Source: Emergomyces orientalis (lineage: Eukaryota; Ascomycota; Eurotiomycetes; Onygenales; Ajellomycetaceae). From it: 64,000 nucleotides of DNA. The stretch lies in contig MOWL01000028.1 in the NCBI GenBank assembly GCA_002110485.1, forward strand, positions 1 through 64,000, in the 5' to 3' direction. A model generated the notes under the pieces. That model ran no database searches. It had not been told where the DNA came from and saw only the letters and a program-made list of their open reading frames with translations. A program made the translations under genes and the position numbers. Positions 33,640-43,827 of the stretch are shown here, one piece after another. The first letter of the stretch is position 1. Every line of letters starts with the position of its first letter.

Positions 33640-34080
33640 GCTGGTGAAGGCGAACCCTCGGGGAGTGTCACAATATTGCATGAAAAGGCAGCAATGATGG
33701 AACCCCACACGGTGTCGGCATCCCTGGGGAAGTAAGCTCCTTCAGGAGCGCCGGAATTCTGAGTGAAAAGGCAACAAAAACATGCGGTGTCAGCATCCCT
33801 GAGGAAGTAAGCCCCTTGAGGAAGTGAGCCCCTTGGGGAAGCAAGCTCCTTGAGGAGTGTCAGGATTTTGAGTGAAAAGGCAACAAAGATAGAATCCCAT
33901 GCGGTGTCAACATCCCTAGGGAAGTAAGCCCCTTGGGGGAGTGAGCTCCTTGGGGAATGTCAGAATTTTGAGTGAACAGGCAACAGAGATAGAATCCCAT
34001 GCGGAGTGTCAGAATTTTGAGTGAAAAGGCAACAAAGTCAACATCTCTGGGGAAGTAAGACCCTTAGAGAATGTCTCAGT
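33640..34080. repeat. degenerate tandem repeat, about 110-bp period
   Basis: Repeated blocks contain GAGTGAAAAGGCAACAAAG, CCCATGCGG(T)GTC and CATCCCT.GGGAAGTAAG, with sub-repeats of AAGTAAGCCCCTTGGGGAAG. Related single blocks continue to about 34270 (GAGCGAAAGGCCAC). No coding potential. Confidence 0.8.
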
Positions 34081-34843
34081 TTTGAACTATTAGCCACCAT
34101 ATTAAAATCCTTCGAGGAGGGCCATAATCTCAGCGGAAAAGGCCACAAAATTAGAAGTCCGTAGGGAGCCAACACCCATCAGAGGATGACACGATGCTGA
34201 GCGAAAGGCCACAGAAACAATGCCCATGGGGAATGTCATATTTTTTAAGTGAAAGGCCACTGATAATGACAATCCTTGAGGTAAGTCGCTTTGCCGCGGT
34301 GCTTGCATGCTTGGGCCACGATCTGCAATCTGAAACCCTGGCCCACATTTTGATTCGCAATTTGAATTCGGCCACGCGAAAGCCAAGAAAAACCATCAAA
34401 ATTGCCAGAATGCATATGCAAACTGCGCCAAGAAACAGCTAGGCCCTATGGCTGGTTGAATTTCAAGAAGCTAGTAATAAGGAAGAAAAGTTCCATTGTT
34501 TCATTTTTCATCGCTTTTACCCTTCCATAGTTCCTCGTTCACCCCTGATTCACTTTATTTTATTTAGCATTGCTACCGATATTGTTCAGTTAACCTAACT
34601 TTAAAGTCAGCTAACTCCTTGTCAAGGTTCTGATTGGGTGAGGGGCGCCATAAAACGCCACGAAATTAAGTCCGTAAGGAGCCAACAGGGATGCAGCCAA
34701 TAAACCTTAGTCTAGATTTACGCTTCAAAAAGAGCTTAGTGATTGTTTCAGGTTCATTGTAATTTACACCGTCTTTCATCCATCCTGCTTCAGCTCAAGT
34801 TTCCCTTGCTCTCCCTTTTTCCCCGTTCTGGACTTCTGATATT

Positions 34844-35167
34844 TCATGTAGTTCTCGCACGTTGTTCGAGATGGAGGGGGATAATGCTTCTCCTGTTTCT
34901 GTAAGAGCTACGTTTTTTCAGGGTTGTACTAGACATGTCACTCACTATATCTTTGTCTGGTGGTGGAAAGTGGCTCTTTGAAGCATCAGACTTGTTAAAA
35001 TTAATTGTAAAGTACCGATTGTCTTCATGGATGAGGAGATAGACGCCTTTGCAGTGACAGTCATCGAAATAGCTATGCAGCATACGCTGCAGCGTGCGTT
35101 TCCGACGATAACGCATCTGCACGAGGCTACTGTGCACAGTCCATGGCTTCTTGTCTGATGTTTGCAT
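34844..35167 (-). CDS. small MADS-like protein, 107 aa
   Basis: Starts MQTSDKKPWTVHSS at 35167. Residues 18-75 (RYRRKRTLQRMLHSYFDDC, GVYLLIHEDNRYFTIN, HFPPPDKDI) resemble the shortened MADS-box proteins of fungi: an Arg/Lys-rich helix, a hydrophobic strand, an NGRYFTY-like turn and a WPPS-like motif, here HFPPP. The role would be DNA binding in the nucleus. A TATA box (CTATAAAT) lies about 85 bp upstream. An earlier ATG at 35211 is in another frame. The family call is from pattern similarity only. Confidence 0.45.
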   Translation of the reverse strand: MQTSDKKPWTVHSSLVQMRYRRKRTLQRMLHSYFDDCHCKGVYLLIHEDNRYFTINFNKSDASKSHFPPPDKDIVSDMSSTTLKKRSSYRNRRSIIPLHLEQRARTT

Positions 35168-35329
35168 GGTGTAGCATTTAATTCCAGTAGATTAAAGATC
35201 TGAGACTTCATTATTGTCGCTTGATATTATGGGAAGAGGCCTCAATTTATAGCTACGAGCGAGTGTTGTGCTTATTAAGCCAGAAGTCGCTTTTTCAAGG
35301 TGTACTTCTGTCGGATCTGACTAGTCGGT

Positions 35330-35510
35330 TTGCTGCGGCGCTTGCATGCTTGGGCCGCGATCTGCGATCCGAAACCGTGGCCACCCCATTTTGATTCGCA
35401 AATTGAACTCGGCCACGCGATCCGAATACATGGCCATGATTTGCAATCTGAAACCATGGCCCTCACCATTTTGTCTCAATTTTCCACTCGGCCACGCGAT
35501 CCGATCATTT
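35330..35510. repeat. duplicated GGCCACGCGATCCGA-type segments
   Basis: Units such as CTTGCATGCTTGGGCC(G/A)CGATCTGC, GAAACC.TGGCC and CTCGGCCACGCGATCCGA recur here, and once at 34300-34380. The order is preserved, so an approximately 90-bp piece was duplicated 1 kb away and again in tandem. Purpose unknown. Confidence 0.65.
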
Positions 35511-36065
35511 ATGCTAAAAGAGAGCATGAACGTTAAGAAGGAAAAAAACCAAAAGCCGACAAAAGAAAAAAGAAAATAAACAAATAAACAAATAAACATA
35601 AATTAATGACTGGATTGATTGAGATTGGTAGCCCTGGATTGAAGCTGAGTACGCTGAGATCTGTTGCAACAGAAAAGCCAGAAGATGAAGAAATAGATCA
35701 AAAAAGCTGAAAGTGTCCTTACTTGAAATCACACTGTGCGGAAGATGGAATTCGTTAATCTGAATGAAAGGATAGAAGCACACTAGAAAATTGAATTGCA
35801 GAAATGCATAAATTGAAAGATGCACTTCCCTGCGCCAAGAACCGGCTAAGCCTTACAGCCTGTTGGACAGGTGTCGTATTGATTGTTAACCAGGTACCCT
35901 AAGATACATAGCGCTAGTCTGTAATAGGAATCGAAAGCCCAAACGGCAACCCGCTAAGCTTTAGCCGCTAAGAGACCTGCTGAGTGCCAGCGCGATTCTG
36001 TTTATTCTCACAAAACTTAAAGGAATTACAAAGCATACACGAACCATCCAGGGAAGGGACTGCTT

Positions 36066-36455
36066 CTATCCTGAGACTGCTCCTGTTCTGGGACCTCCTG
36101 CTCCTGTCCTGGGACGACTTCTGCCCTGGGGCTACTTCTGCTCTGGGACTACTTCTGCCCTGGGACTACTTCTGCCCTGGGGTTACTTCTGCTCTGGGAC
36201 TACTTCTGCCCTGGGGCTACTTCTGCCCTGGGGCTACTTCTGCTCTGGGACTACTTCTGCCCTGGGGCTACTTCTGCCCTGGGGCTACTTCTGCTCTGGG
36301 ACTACTTTGCCCTGGGGCTACTTCTGCCCTGGGACTACTTCTGCTCTGGGACTACTTCTGCTCTGGGACTACTTCTGCCCTGGGGCTACTTCTGCCCTGG
36401 GGCTACTTCTGCTCTGGGACTACTTCTGCCCTGGGGCTACTTCTGCCCTGGGACT
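36066..36455. repeat. 18-bp minisatellite (CTACTTCTGCCCTGGGGC units)
   Basis: About twenty imperfect 18-bp units alternating CTGGGACTACTTCTG and CTGGGGCTACTTCTG. The period is a multiple of three, so all frames stay open. Its reverse complement shares the CCCCAGGG core and 18-bp length of the array at 28788. Confidence 0.92.
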
Positions 36456-36879
36456 TCTGATTGATTGATTAGACTGTCCCAGCCGCCCTCAGGCAGCTAT
36501 GCAGCGCTGACTGAATATTCTTGGCATAATGGCCGCGATAGCCACCACTACTATACATACAGGAGTTTTTGCTCTTTTCCTTGGAAATTCAGTTATTCTT
36601 GCCGAAAGCTTCCAGTTGGGGCCGGTTATTTCTGCAAGAATCACTTCTTTTCCGCTTGAGCTTCCTCTATCCATAGTCTTTCTATCAGTTCTGTATCTCT
36701 GCCTTGTTAGGTCTTTCCTGACCCTCCTCAACTTCTGTCTACTGGTTTTACACTCGCATGCTAGTTGTATTGGAGTACCTTGGACGGGACCGCCTGGAAT
36801 TGACCCAGGAGGCCTGTCCTGATCATCATCTTTGCTGCTTGTATTCTCCATATATCGTCTCAATTGACCAAATGCCCTA

Positions 36880-36902
36880 GGTATATATATGGGCTCCCTC
36901 CC
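36880..36902 (+). promoter_or_regulatory. duplicated TATA promoter without its gene
   Basis: CCTAGGTATATATATGGGCTCC repeats the promoter context of RING pseudogene 2 at 29408-29430, followed by a similar pyrimidine-rich leader. No RING coding sequence follows, so either the gene was lost or the promoter piece was copied. Confidence 0.5.
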
Positions 36903-37204
36903 GCTTGAATTCATGTTTCTTTTAATTTTGCCGCAAACCTCTCTCATTCTTCTCTTCTTTATACTCATCAGTAATGTGCTTGTCTGTTCGATGTATTTTC
37001 TATCACTTAGCCTGTTACAAGTTGGCTTCTTCAGTGTTTGAGTTCATCTGCCGCGCCTTTCAGAAGAAATCCGCCTTCCTTAACCTGGTATAAATCGCGC
37101 ATAAATGTTTGAATTATTGGTTGCCTCTAAATTGCTCGAGTAAGTGAGAGATTAACAATTGAATTTCTTCCATGTTCTTCTCCTCTCGTCACCACGACAT
37201 TATC

Positions 37205-38628
37205 GGGGGTAGGTGTCTGTGCTTAACCTCAACTCCTGTCGCTAGGGCAAAGGGCTGACGGGTGGAAGGTACTCCATCTATGACGTCATTTATTGCCTAC
37301 CGTTTGGGCCCTTAAAGCTTAACAAGGCCCACTGGCAAGGCTGGGCTTGCATATCTGCACTCATGCGAAAAGGCAATTTTCGCAGTTTTGTAATTTTGCA
37401 TTTTCACCTTTTGGCATTTTGTGCGATTTGGTTAGCATACATGATTTGACAGTCATCGCGTGTGGTGTTTATAGCTTCCATTGATCGAGGCGGGAAGAGG
37501 ACAGTGAGAGACATACCACGCCAGGCAGTGATCCCGCCAAAAGCTGTGCCCATCGCGGTCCGGTCCAGAAGGACGCCAAGCCGTGGTTTGGTTGGTGTGC
37601 GTGGTCTGATCTGCCCATTTTTATCAGGGGCAGGAGCGCGCCAAGCCATTCTCCCACTAAAGCCATATCTTGGCGTCCTTAAGCACGCCAAGACGTGGTG
37701 CGGCAATTTTCAGGGAAATATACCCTATTCTTTAGAACATCGTGGCCTGGTCATGCCAGATGTCATTCTTGGAGGAAATATCCCCTATTCTTTAGAACAT
37801 CGTGGCCTGGTCATGCTCGGTGCCATTCCTAGGGGAAATATTCTCCTTTCTCTAGAATGTCATGGCCTGTTCTTACTAAAATGATGGCCTTGCCAACTGG
37901 CTCAGTATATGTTTTCCCTCTTCTTGTGTTGCTAGGAGCACGCAAAGTCGATCCCACCAAAAGCCCGTGCCTTTCCCGGACCAGAAGGGGCGCCAAGCCG
38001 TGATTTGCATGTGGTCTAGGCATTTGCTTTCATGAGCCATTTCCTCACAAGAGGATTCTCCCAAGAGGATTCTTGTCACAGAAGAGGCTTTCTAAATAAA
38101 TACTCTTTAATGGCCAAACTTCACAATATTTAAAAGCTGTTAAAAAATCCATGTGTTCTAGCATCTGACAAGGCCTTCATATCTCAGATAGCAATACAAG
38201 AGAATGCCTTTGTGAAACATGAGGACTTGAGAACTCTCACTCGAAACAAGTAACTTCTTGTGTCTAAAAATATCTCAAGCAGAGCTAACTGAGTCGCACA
38301 GCAACTTAAGAGAATCATTTTATTCATACAAGCCTCCTGTAAGTGTTTTCTCAGGATTTTGGCTGAATAATGAATTTGGCGATCCGGCGATCCGGCGATC
38401 CGGCGATCTTGGTACCGGACCCACATAGTTTTTGTAGCGATCACGGCAGTAAGTCTCCAATTGTTTTGAATGCGTGCGAAGGCGTCTAAATGTATGCCTG
38501 GTTGATCTATGAAAAATTGTCGACTCACCAGATGCAATCAACAGAAAACCCGTGCTGTGGCCCTTCGCAAGAAAACCAGGACAAAAAGGACCAGACAGCC
38601 ACCCAAGTTACAAAAAGTAAAGGTCCAC
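37205..38628. repeat. R repeat copy C: centre, inner repeat, right arm
   Basis: 37215-37490 matches the centre of copy A. 37720-37850 holds internal near-duplicates around TCTTTAGAACATCGTGGCCTGG. 37930-38105 matches the right inner repeat (CACCAAAAGCCCGTGCC ... CTTTCTAAATAAATACTC). 38106-38628 is the right arm in minus orientation. This copy shows the uninterrupted sequence across the point where captain-2 inserted (ATACTCTTTAATGG). The left side is truncated near 37205 and the outer end is missing at 38628. Confidence 0.75.
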
Positions 38629-38701
38629 AATTTGCTATTTTCTTTTAAGGCTCCATTCTTCTCATTTTCTACCTCTCCGCTTCAATAATGGACTGGTTCA
38701 C

Positions 38702-39166
38702 ATGATATCAACAGACAATGGAAACAAGGCTATTCTAGTTCTGCCACGAGGCCACTGGTGCAGCAACTGCCACCTCCAAAACCACTGGATCCCTCACGGC
38801 CAAGCTCGCTGCTTCAACCTCCACCCCGAAGATGCACCACCTGAGTGGGATCCCTGGGCCGTTAAGAAAACGTTGCAGCTCAGCACCGCGTCCATGTCGT
38901 GCGGCTTCGGAAAGCCACTCATGGGAGGCCCGCTCCCGCATCCGAGACATCCTTGCCAGTGCAAGTTCTGTGAAACGCCAGAAAAGTATTGGAGTTGGCA
39001 GAAGAGTGTGGATGTAAGTACGGCGGGAAAGAATTTACCCCCGCAGGTGATGTATAGGGATTCAAGGTTATATCAGGAATATATGTTGAATACGTTTCTT
39101 GCCGGCGTTCCTATATCAGACGAGGAAGTAGAACCCAAGGAGTATTTTGAACTCGATAGACGATAG
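38702..39166 (+). CDS. hypothetical Cys-rich protein, 154 aa
   Basis: A single open frame with WCSNCHLQNHWIPHGQARC in the first part and HPCQCKFCETPEKYW in the middle, so two possible metal-binding clusters (C-x2-C and C-x-C-x2-C). The C-terminus is acidic. No family recognised. An upstream ATG at 38687 is followed by a stop in its own frame, so 38702 was taken as start. It lies right after R copy C; coding status rests on composition only. Confidence 0.45.
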   Translation: MISTDNGNKAILVLPRGHWCSNCHLQNHWIPHGQARCFNLHPEDAPPEWDPWAVKKTLQLSTASMSCGFGKPLMGGPLPHPRHPCQCKFCETPEKYWSWQKSVDVSTAGKNLPPQVMYRDSRLYQEYMLNTFLAGVPISDEEVEPKEYFELDRR

Positions 39167-39244
39167 TTTCTTTCTTGCGCTACATCTAACAACCCAATTT
39201 CTATATGCCTTCCTCTAGTTGGTTGGTTGCTTTATTCATTTACC

Positions 39245-39380
39245 CTCTGTCGACTATTACGCTCGTCACCCGTCGACCATTACGCCGTCATCCTATCCGC
39301 CCGTCATTACGCTCGTCTTCCACTACGCCCGTTGACCATTACGCCCGCCATCCACTACGCCCGTCGACCATTACATACGT
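39245..39380. repeat. short tandem repeat (CGACCATTACGCCCGTC type)
   Basis: Roughly seven degenerate units of about 16-18 bp (CCATTACGCCCGTCGAC and variants). Non-coding by appearance. Confidence 0.7.
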
Positions 39381-39769
39381 GCCTCTGTACATCGCGTATT
39401 CAAAAGGTCTTTGATCGCACCAAAGTGAAAATCTCCCCCAAACCAATTACTGGAATGAGATCGTCTAGGACGGCAGCTAGTATGTGCAGGCTAGAATCTG
39501 TGTATATGTGATTGAAAGCGCGCCGTTCATGTGGCTCCAAAAGTGCTCGCGAGATCTCCTCGTCAACATAGTTTCCGGACTTCTGGTGCATTCAAAGATT
39601 ACGAAATTTATCGCCAGCGCATAATCCTCGCGTTATAGAAGTGGAAGAACTTGGGCAATCGTGTTTCGATTTTCTATGTAATTGGAGTTAACCATTTTTT
39701 CCAAGTCTTGTACCGTAGATTCCTGTCTTTCCGCGATGAATATAGGTCGTTGACGCCGTAAGTCCAGTC

Positions 39770-40110
39770 GCCTCATTCCAGTCGCCCGTCGCATCAATCG
39801 CCCACGTCAATCCAGCGCCGTCAATCCAATCCGCCTGCTGTCCAATCCGCCAGTCGCCCAACCGGCCGTCAATCATTGGCCGGCTTGGAACGGCCGGCTG
39901 GATTTGGTTACGGCCGACTTGATTGACGGCCGACGAAGTTGACGGCCGGCTTGGGATTGGTTGACGGTCGATTTGGTTGACGGCCGACTGGATTTGGTTA
40001 CGGCCGACTTGGTTGACGGCCGACTTGTTGACGGCCGGCTTGGATGGTTGACGGCCGACTTGTTGCGGCCGACTTGGTTGCTAGCCGGCCGTCAATCCAT
40101 CGTCAACGCC
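39770..40110. repeat. GC-rich repeat cluster with inverted CGGCCGTCAA motifs
   Basis: 39860-40085 holds many variable-length units built on TTGACGGCCGACTTGG. Both flanks (39770-39860 and 40085-40110) carry the inverse motif CCGGCCGTCAATCC. The whole can fold back on itself extensively. Unit length varies (about 13-27 bp), unlike an ordinary minisatellite. Confidence 0.75.
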
Positions 40111-41329
40111 CACAGTCAGGCAATCGCCCCAATCCGCTCCACCACGCTATGGTTGAAAGGTGGAAATTTCACGCAATGGTTTGTGCCAGCAATATGCTTC
40201 TCACCATCAACAAGGGTATACCCAGGCTTTTTAATGCATCGTTTGATAGAATCAGTAGATAAGTAGTCTCTCTGATGAAATCAATCAAGAGTCTCTGATA
40301 CCACGTTAGTGGCTCAGGAAGTATCTTATCTTACATACTGATGATCCTCTCAAAAGTTTTGAGTGGCACTAAGAATTTAAGCTGTAACTTTGTTACCAGA
40401 ACAAAGTATCTACATCATTGAGACTGGTTGACAGGAGGTCCAGATTCGGAGGGGCAAAGATTATTGGCTTACCAGTTCAGATATTCCGTTGCTCGTACCA
40501 TCCTTTGATATTCCCTACCGTCTGATCTTTCATAGCTGGCTGCATATAGAAGTTTCTGTATTGCATAGATTATTATTGACAAGCTATCAGAACTACATTA
40601 GATATGCTGCCCCTCACTCGAATGCATGGGTTTTTGGAGAATGTATGACGTATGGGATTGCCCTGAGGAAGTGGATACTAGGTCGAATGGTGGATACCTT
40701 TGGACATTGGCTGCATGACCTCTCTGCGGCCCATGGCTGAAATTCTAATTCGAACGAGTCCATATTTGTACGAGCATTTTGAACATAAAATTACTGATTC
40801 TCTTTCGTAAATGATGCTGTGTGGCCACTGCTTGGTCATCAGTATTATACATGAAATTCTCAACTTTTGCTTACTTTTCATCGGGGCAGAATCCTCAGAG
40901 CTGATGGAAGACGCCTATCAAGCCCCCATCCTTTATTCAGAAATCAAATCAACATTGGGCGATGCCCAGGATTGCAAAATTTGCTTTCTCAAGAATTGCC
41001 CTTTTTCGGCCCGTGTTCCCTCAACGGCACCTCTTGCACTTTCTTCACTGTCTTTTCAGTCACACTCTTTTTCAACACTTGATTTTCATCCCGCTCTGCT
41101 TTTCAGCTTGCAGTACACTCATCTTCTCTCGCTACCCGAAAACAATCGGAAGACCTGATGTCCCGGCTGTCTTTGTCGCACGGGGTGAAACTCTGTGATA
41201 ACTGTCAGAGAGCAAGCCACAAAAAGATCGATGCTACTTACCCATTCTGCTGGTAAAATGATATGTATTTGATGGAAGATGGAGCATGGCATGCTTGCAC
41301 CCAATTCCCATGGTACGCGCATCATAGCT
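40111..41329. other. no gene recognised
   Basis: Open frames here are short and lack family resemblance. Composition is mixed; no LTR pair, tRNA or repeat was identified. Confidence 0.4.
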
Positions 41330-41640
41330 CCTCACGTGACTACACCAACCTCAGCAAAGTGGGGCTGGCTCTATATACCTTCAGTCCCCCGTCTACGCCC
41401 TTTCCAGACAGACGAGGGGTGACCGTGAAAGACCGCACCATTTTACGGACTCGTAGGCTGCTAGGGACAGTTTCAGGGATCGGATGGATGAGGGCGAATT
41501 GAGCAGGCTCGGAGAAACGGCGCCTGCCCTCCACGTTTCCCATTGATGTATGGCTAGCGATGTTTACAAAATTTGACTAACTTCCATCAATTATTGAACT
41601 ACAGAAAACAAACAAAGGCCGGTCCTGCGCCAGACATCTT
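41330..41640. repeat. promoter-like segment duplicated at 54450-54840
   Basis: Shares GTGACCGTGAAAGACCGCA, CTAGGGACA.TTTCAGGG, CTCGG(A/G)GAAACGG and ATTTGACTAA.TTCCATCAAT with 54450-54840 in the same orientation. At 54450 the segment is the promoter (minus-strand TATA, GCATATAAAGCG) of the Myb gene at 54411. Here the corresponding minus-strand TATA (GGTATATAGAG, about 41370) faces no recognisable gene. Confidence 0.65.
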
Positions 41641-41649
41641 CATATACAA

Positions 41650-42075
41650 TCACCACGAACATGGAAGCAGGAGAGATCCGTAGAAACCGGCCTCACGTGG
41701 TGGGACCAAAGAATAAATACCAACATATCCCGGAACCTCCGATTTGCCTTGGACATCTGACCAGAGACATACATCGAACGCAGCGGTATCGAACCCCAAT
41801 TGTACGGCTAATATTGGTATGAAGCCACGGCGGCGATAATCACGCCATCCACGTCCCATCCCACGCCGAAGGATGACCCATCGTTGAGAGAGTAGCTGCG
41901 TGGCTGCGGTTCCCTTGGGATACGGCGTCGAGTTCTGCAAAGGGAGGGAGCTGAACGGAACGTGAGCGTTTTGATGCGGGTTGGGAGAATGAGAACGGAA
42001 CTGTCCTAGATCGTCTGTAGGGAGCCCCGGGGGTGCCACCATCAAATAGTCCAGAAGTCTCTGAGTGTTGGCCAT
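41650..42075 (-). CDS. hypothetical protein, 141 aa
   Basis: Starts MANTQRLLDYLMVAPPGLP at 42075 and ends at 41650. Contains an Arg-rich centre (RRGMGRGWRDYRRRGFIP) and a Trp/Gly-rich C-terminus. No domain recognised. It could be the first exon of a longer gene or a decayed one; evidence is the open frame and a start in a normal context. Confidence 0.35.
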   Translation of the reverse strand: MANTQRLLDYLMVAPPGLPTDDLGQFRSHSPNPHQNAHVPFSSLPLQNSTPYPKGTAATQLLSQRWVILRRGMGRGWRDYRRRGFIPILAVQLGFDTAAFDVCLWSDVQGKSEVPGYVGIYSLVPPREAGFYGSLLLPCSW

Positions 42076-42319
42076 TATTCAATTCTGCTCTCTTAGAAAT
42101 AATGACCATGGAAAGCGAAACGTCTCCATCTGTGGAATATCACAGCGCTTTATCAGCCCAGCCAATGCTGGAAGCGCCGTTATGACCCCACCTACATGGC
42201 ATCTTTTTGGCCTGGTCTGTCTACACATTTTCACACACAATATCTGTCGATTGCTTGAGCTTCGCAAGATCCGTGGATGGCCCTCAGCGAATCGATAACA
42301 CTGTCATCCCTGCACTGAC

Positions 42320-42853
42320 ATGGTATCTGGCATTCCCTCCGGCCAATGGAATTGGGACACGTGGATTGTATTGCGATTGGTATGCAGAACTCTTGTGATT
42401 TTTACGTTTATTTATCACCAAGCACGGAAAAGTCCCCAAACGCCCCCATTCCTCCCCCTCCTCAACGCCCCCCCCAACTACAGTAATCCTTGCGTTCCCA
42501 GTTTCGTAACCAGGGAAGAGCTCAAGGACATTCTAGTGGAAGTCCTCCGAATGAAAGAATCATGGAGTCCTTCACAGTTTACTGCACAATCTACTGCTCC
42601 TAGCCCAACCGTCGAACCAGACACAAAAGCGAACGAGAAGGAATCAACCAAAGAAGTGACCCGAGCATCAAAGTTGGAGTACACAACCGTGAATGAAATG
42701 TAAGCTCAGTCCAATCCTAGAGAAGACCGAGCTGACCCTTCTCCAGCTGGAACAAGAAGCAACATCTCTACGAGATTGTGAAAGACGTCGTGGATTCGTC
42801 GGACCCATGCGACAGATACAAAGAATATATCTTCGTCAATCGACGCCGACATG
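42320..42853 (+). pseudogene. 5' exons of a split DUF7025-AAA ATPase gene
   Basis: Exons 42320-42699 (start uncertain) and 42747-42853; intron GTAAGC...CTCCAG, consistent phase. Encodes FVTREELKDILVEVLRMKES, a Ser/Thr/Lys-rich spacer, then ASKLEYTTVNEI WNKKQHLYEIV and DPCDRYKEYIFVNRRRH. This is the conserved N-terminus before DUF7025 in fungal AAA proteins. It ends at a donor, GTAGGTAG, with one base of the next codon (phase 1). No continuation follows on this strand. The missing remainder, starting with exactly the complementary phase, is on the minus strand at 57041-54995. Confidence 0.72.
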
Positions 42854-43056
42854 GTAGGTAGTCAAACTCATACACTCATTTCACTCATCATTTCATCATC
42901 TCATCTCACCCCATCCCGTACTACGCCCTGTAGTCTCTCCTCTATTCAGCCAATACTCTACTAGGAAGAAAGAAGAAAGAAGAGAGAAAATAGAAAAGGG
43001 CACCCGTTCCAGTCGGCCCCTCGCTCAGCTCGGTTCTCCGCCTTTTTAAAAAAAAA

Positions 43057-43827
43057 CGCTTTCGATCGCGGGGCCAAAAAGCGATGCTCGTTGGAAATAT
43101 CCAAGGAGCTCTGCACCAAGAGAACAAATTCAAAAACAGCTCACACAACACCAGCATTCTTTGCTGGAGTTTCACAAGTTTCTTTTGCTATATACTGTAA
43201 ACACTCTTCTTTCTCTCTCTGCTCTTTGATCTTGTCTGCTCTGCCATCTTGTAGTCTCCCGCTCTTCACATTTGCCTCACATAATACTAGTACTTTGTGG
43301 ACCTTTACTTTTTGTAACTTGGGTGGCTGTCTGATTCTTTTTGTTCTGATTTACTTGTGAAGAGTCTTTTGTGTTTTTATACAGTACAGGTTTTCTGTTG
43401 ATTACATTTCAGGTGAGTTGACAATTTTTCATGAATCAACAAGAAATACATTTAGATGCCTTCACATGCATTTGAAACAATTGGAGACTTACTGCCATGA
43501 TCGCTACAAAAACTATATGAGTTTGTATCAATCACAACAGATCACTGGATCGCCAGATCACCAAATTCCTGGAGAAATCACTTACAGAAGACTTGTATGA
43601 ATAAAATGATTCTCTTAAGTTGCTGTGTGACTCAGTTAGCTCAGCTTGAGATATTTTTAAATATATAAAGTTACTTGATTCAAGTGAGAGTTCTCAAGTT
43701 CTCAAGTTTCACAAAAGTATTATCTTGTATTACTAGTATCTGAGATATAAAGGCCTTGTCAGATGCTAGAACACATGAATTTTTTAACAGTCTTTAAATA
43801 TTGTGAAGTTTAATTATTAAAGAGTAT
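43057..43827. repeat. R repeat copy B: one arm only
   Basis: Outer end CGCTTTCGATCGCGGGGCC at 43057, body matching 19540-20157, inner end ATTATTAAAGAGTAT at 43827. At this point intact copies continue into TTATTTAGAAAG, but here GC-rich unrelated DNA starts (CTTTTGCGCC). The break lies at the same repeat position as the captain-2 insertion in copy A. Confidence 0.78.
43822..43827. repeat. candidate right target-site duplication GAGTAT
   Basis: Reverse complement of ATACTC at 21122-21127. The six bases are present on both sides of the proposed element. Confidence 0.58.

Noticed and set aside
35984..36460. Long open frame translating to Leu/Pro/Trp/Gly repeats
   Set aside because: Product of the 18-bp minisatellite, whose length is a multiple of three; no unique protein sequence or gene signals.
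39245..40110. Possible CRISPR-like array
   Set aside because: Units are contiguous and variable with no constant spacers; this is a eukaryotic genome, so it is a degenerate tandem repeat.
40288..40302. Minus-strand TGGTATCAGAGAC, like the plant copia primer site
   Set aside because: Fungal initiator tRNA 3' ends do not match this sequence, and no LTR pair or gag sequence could be supported around it.
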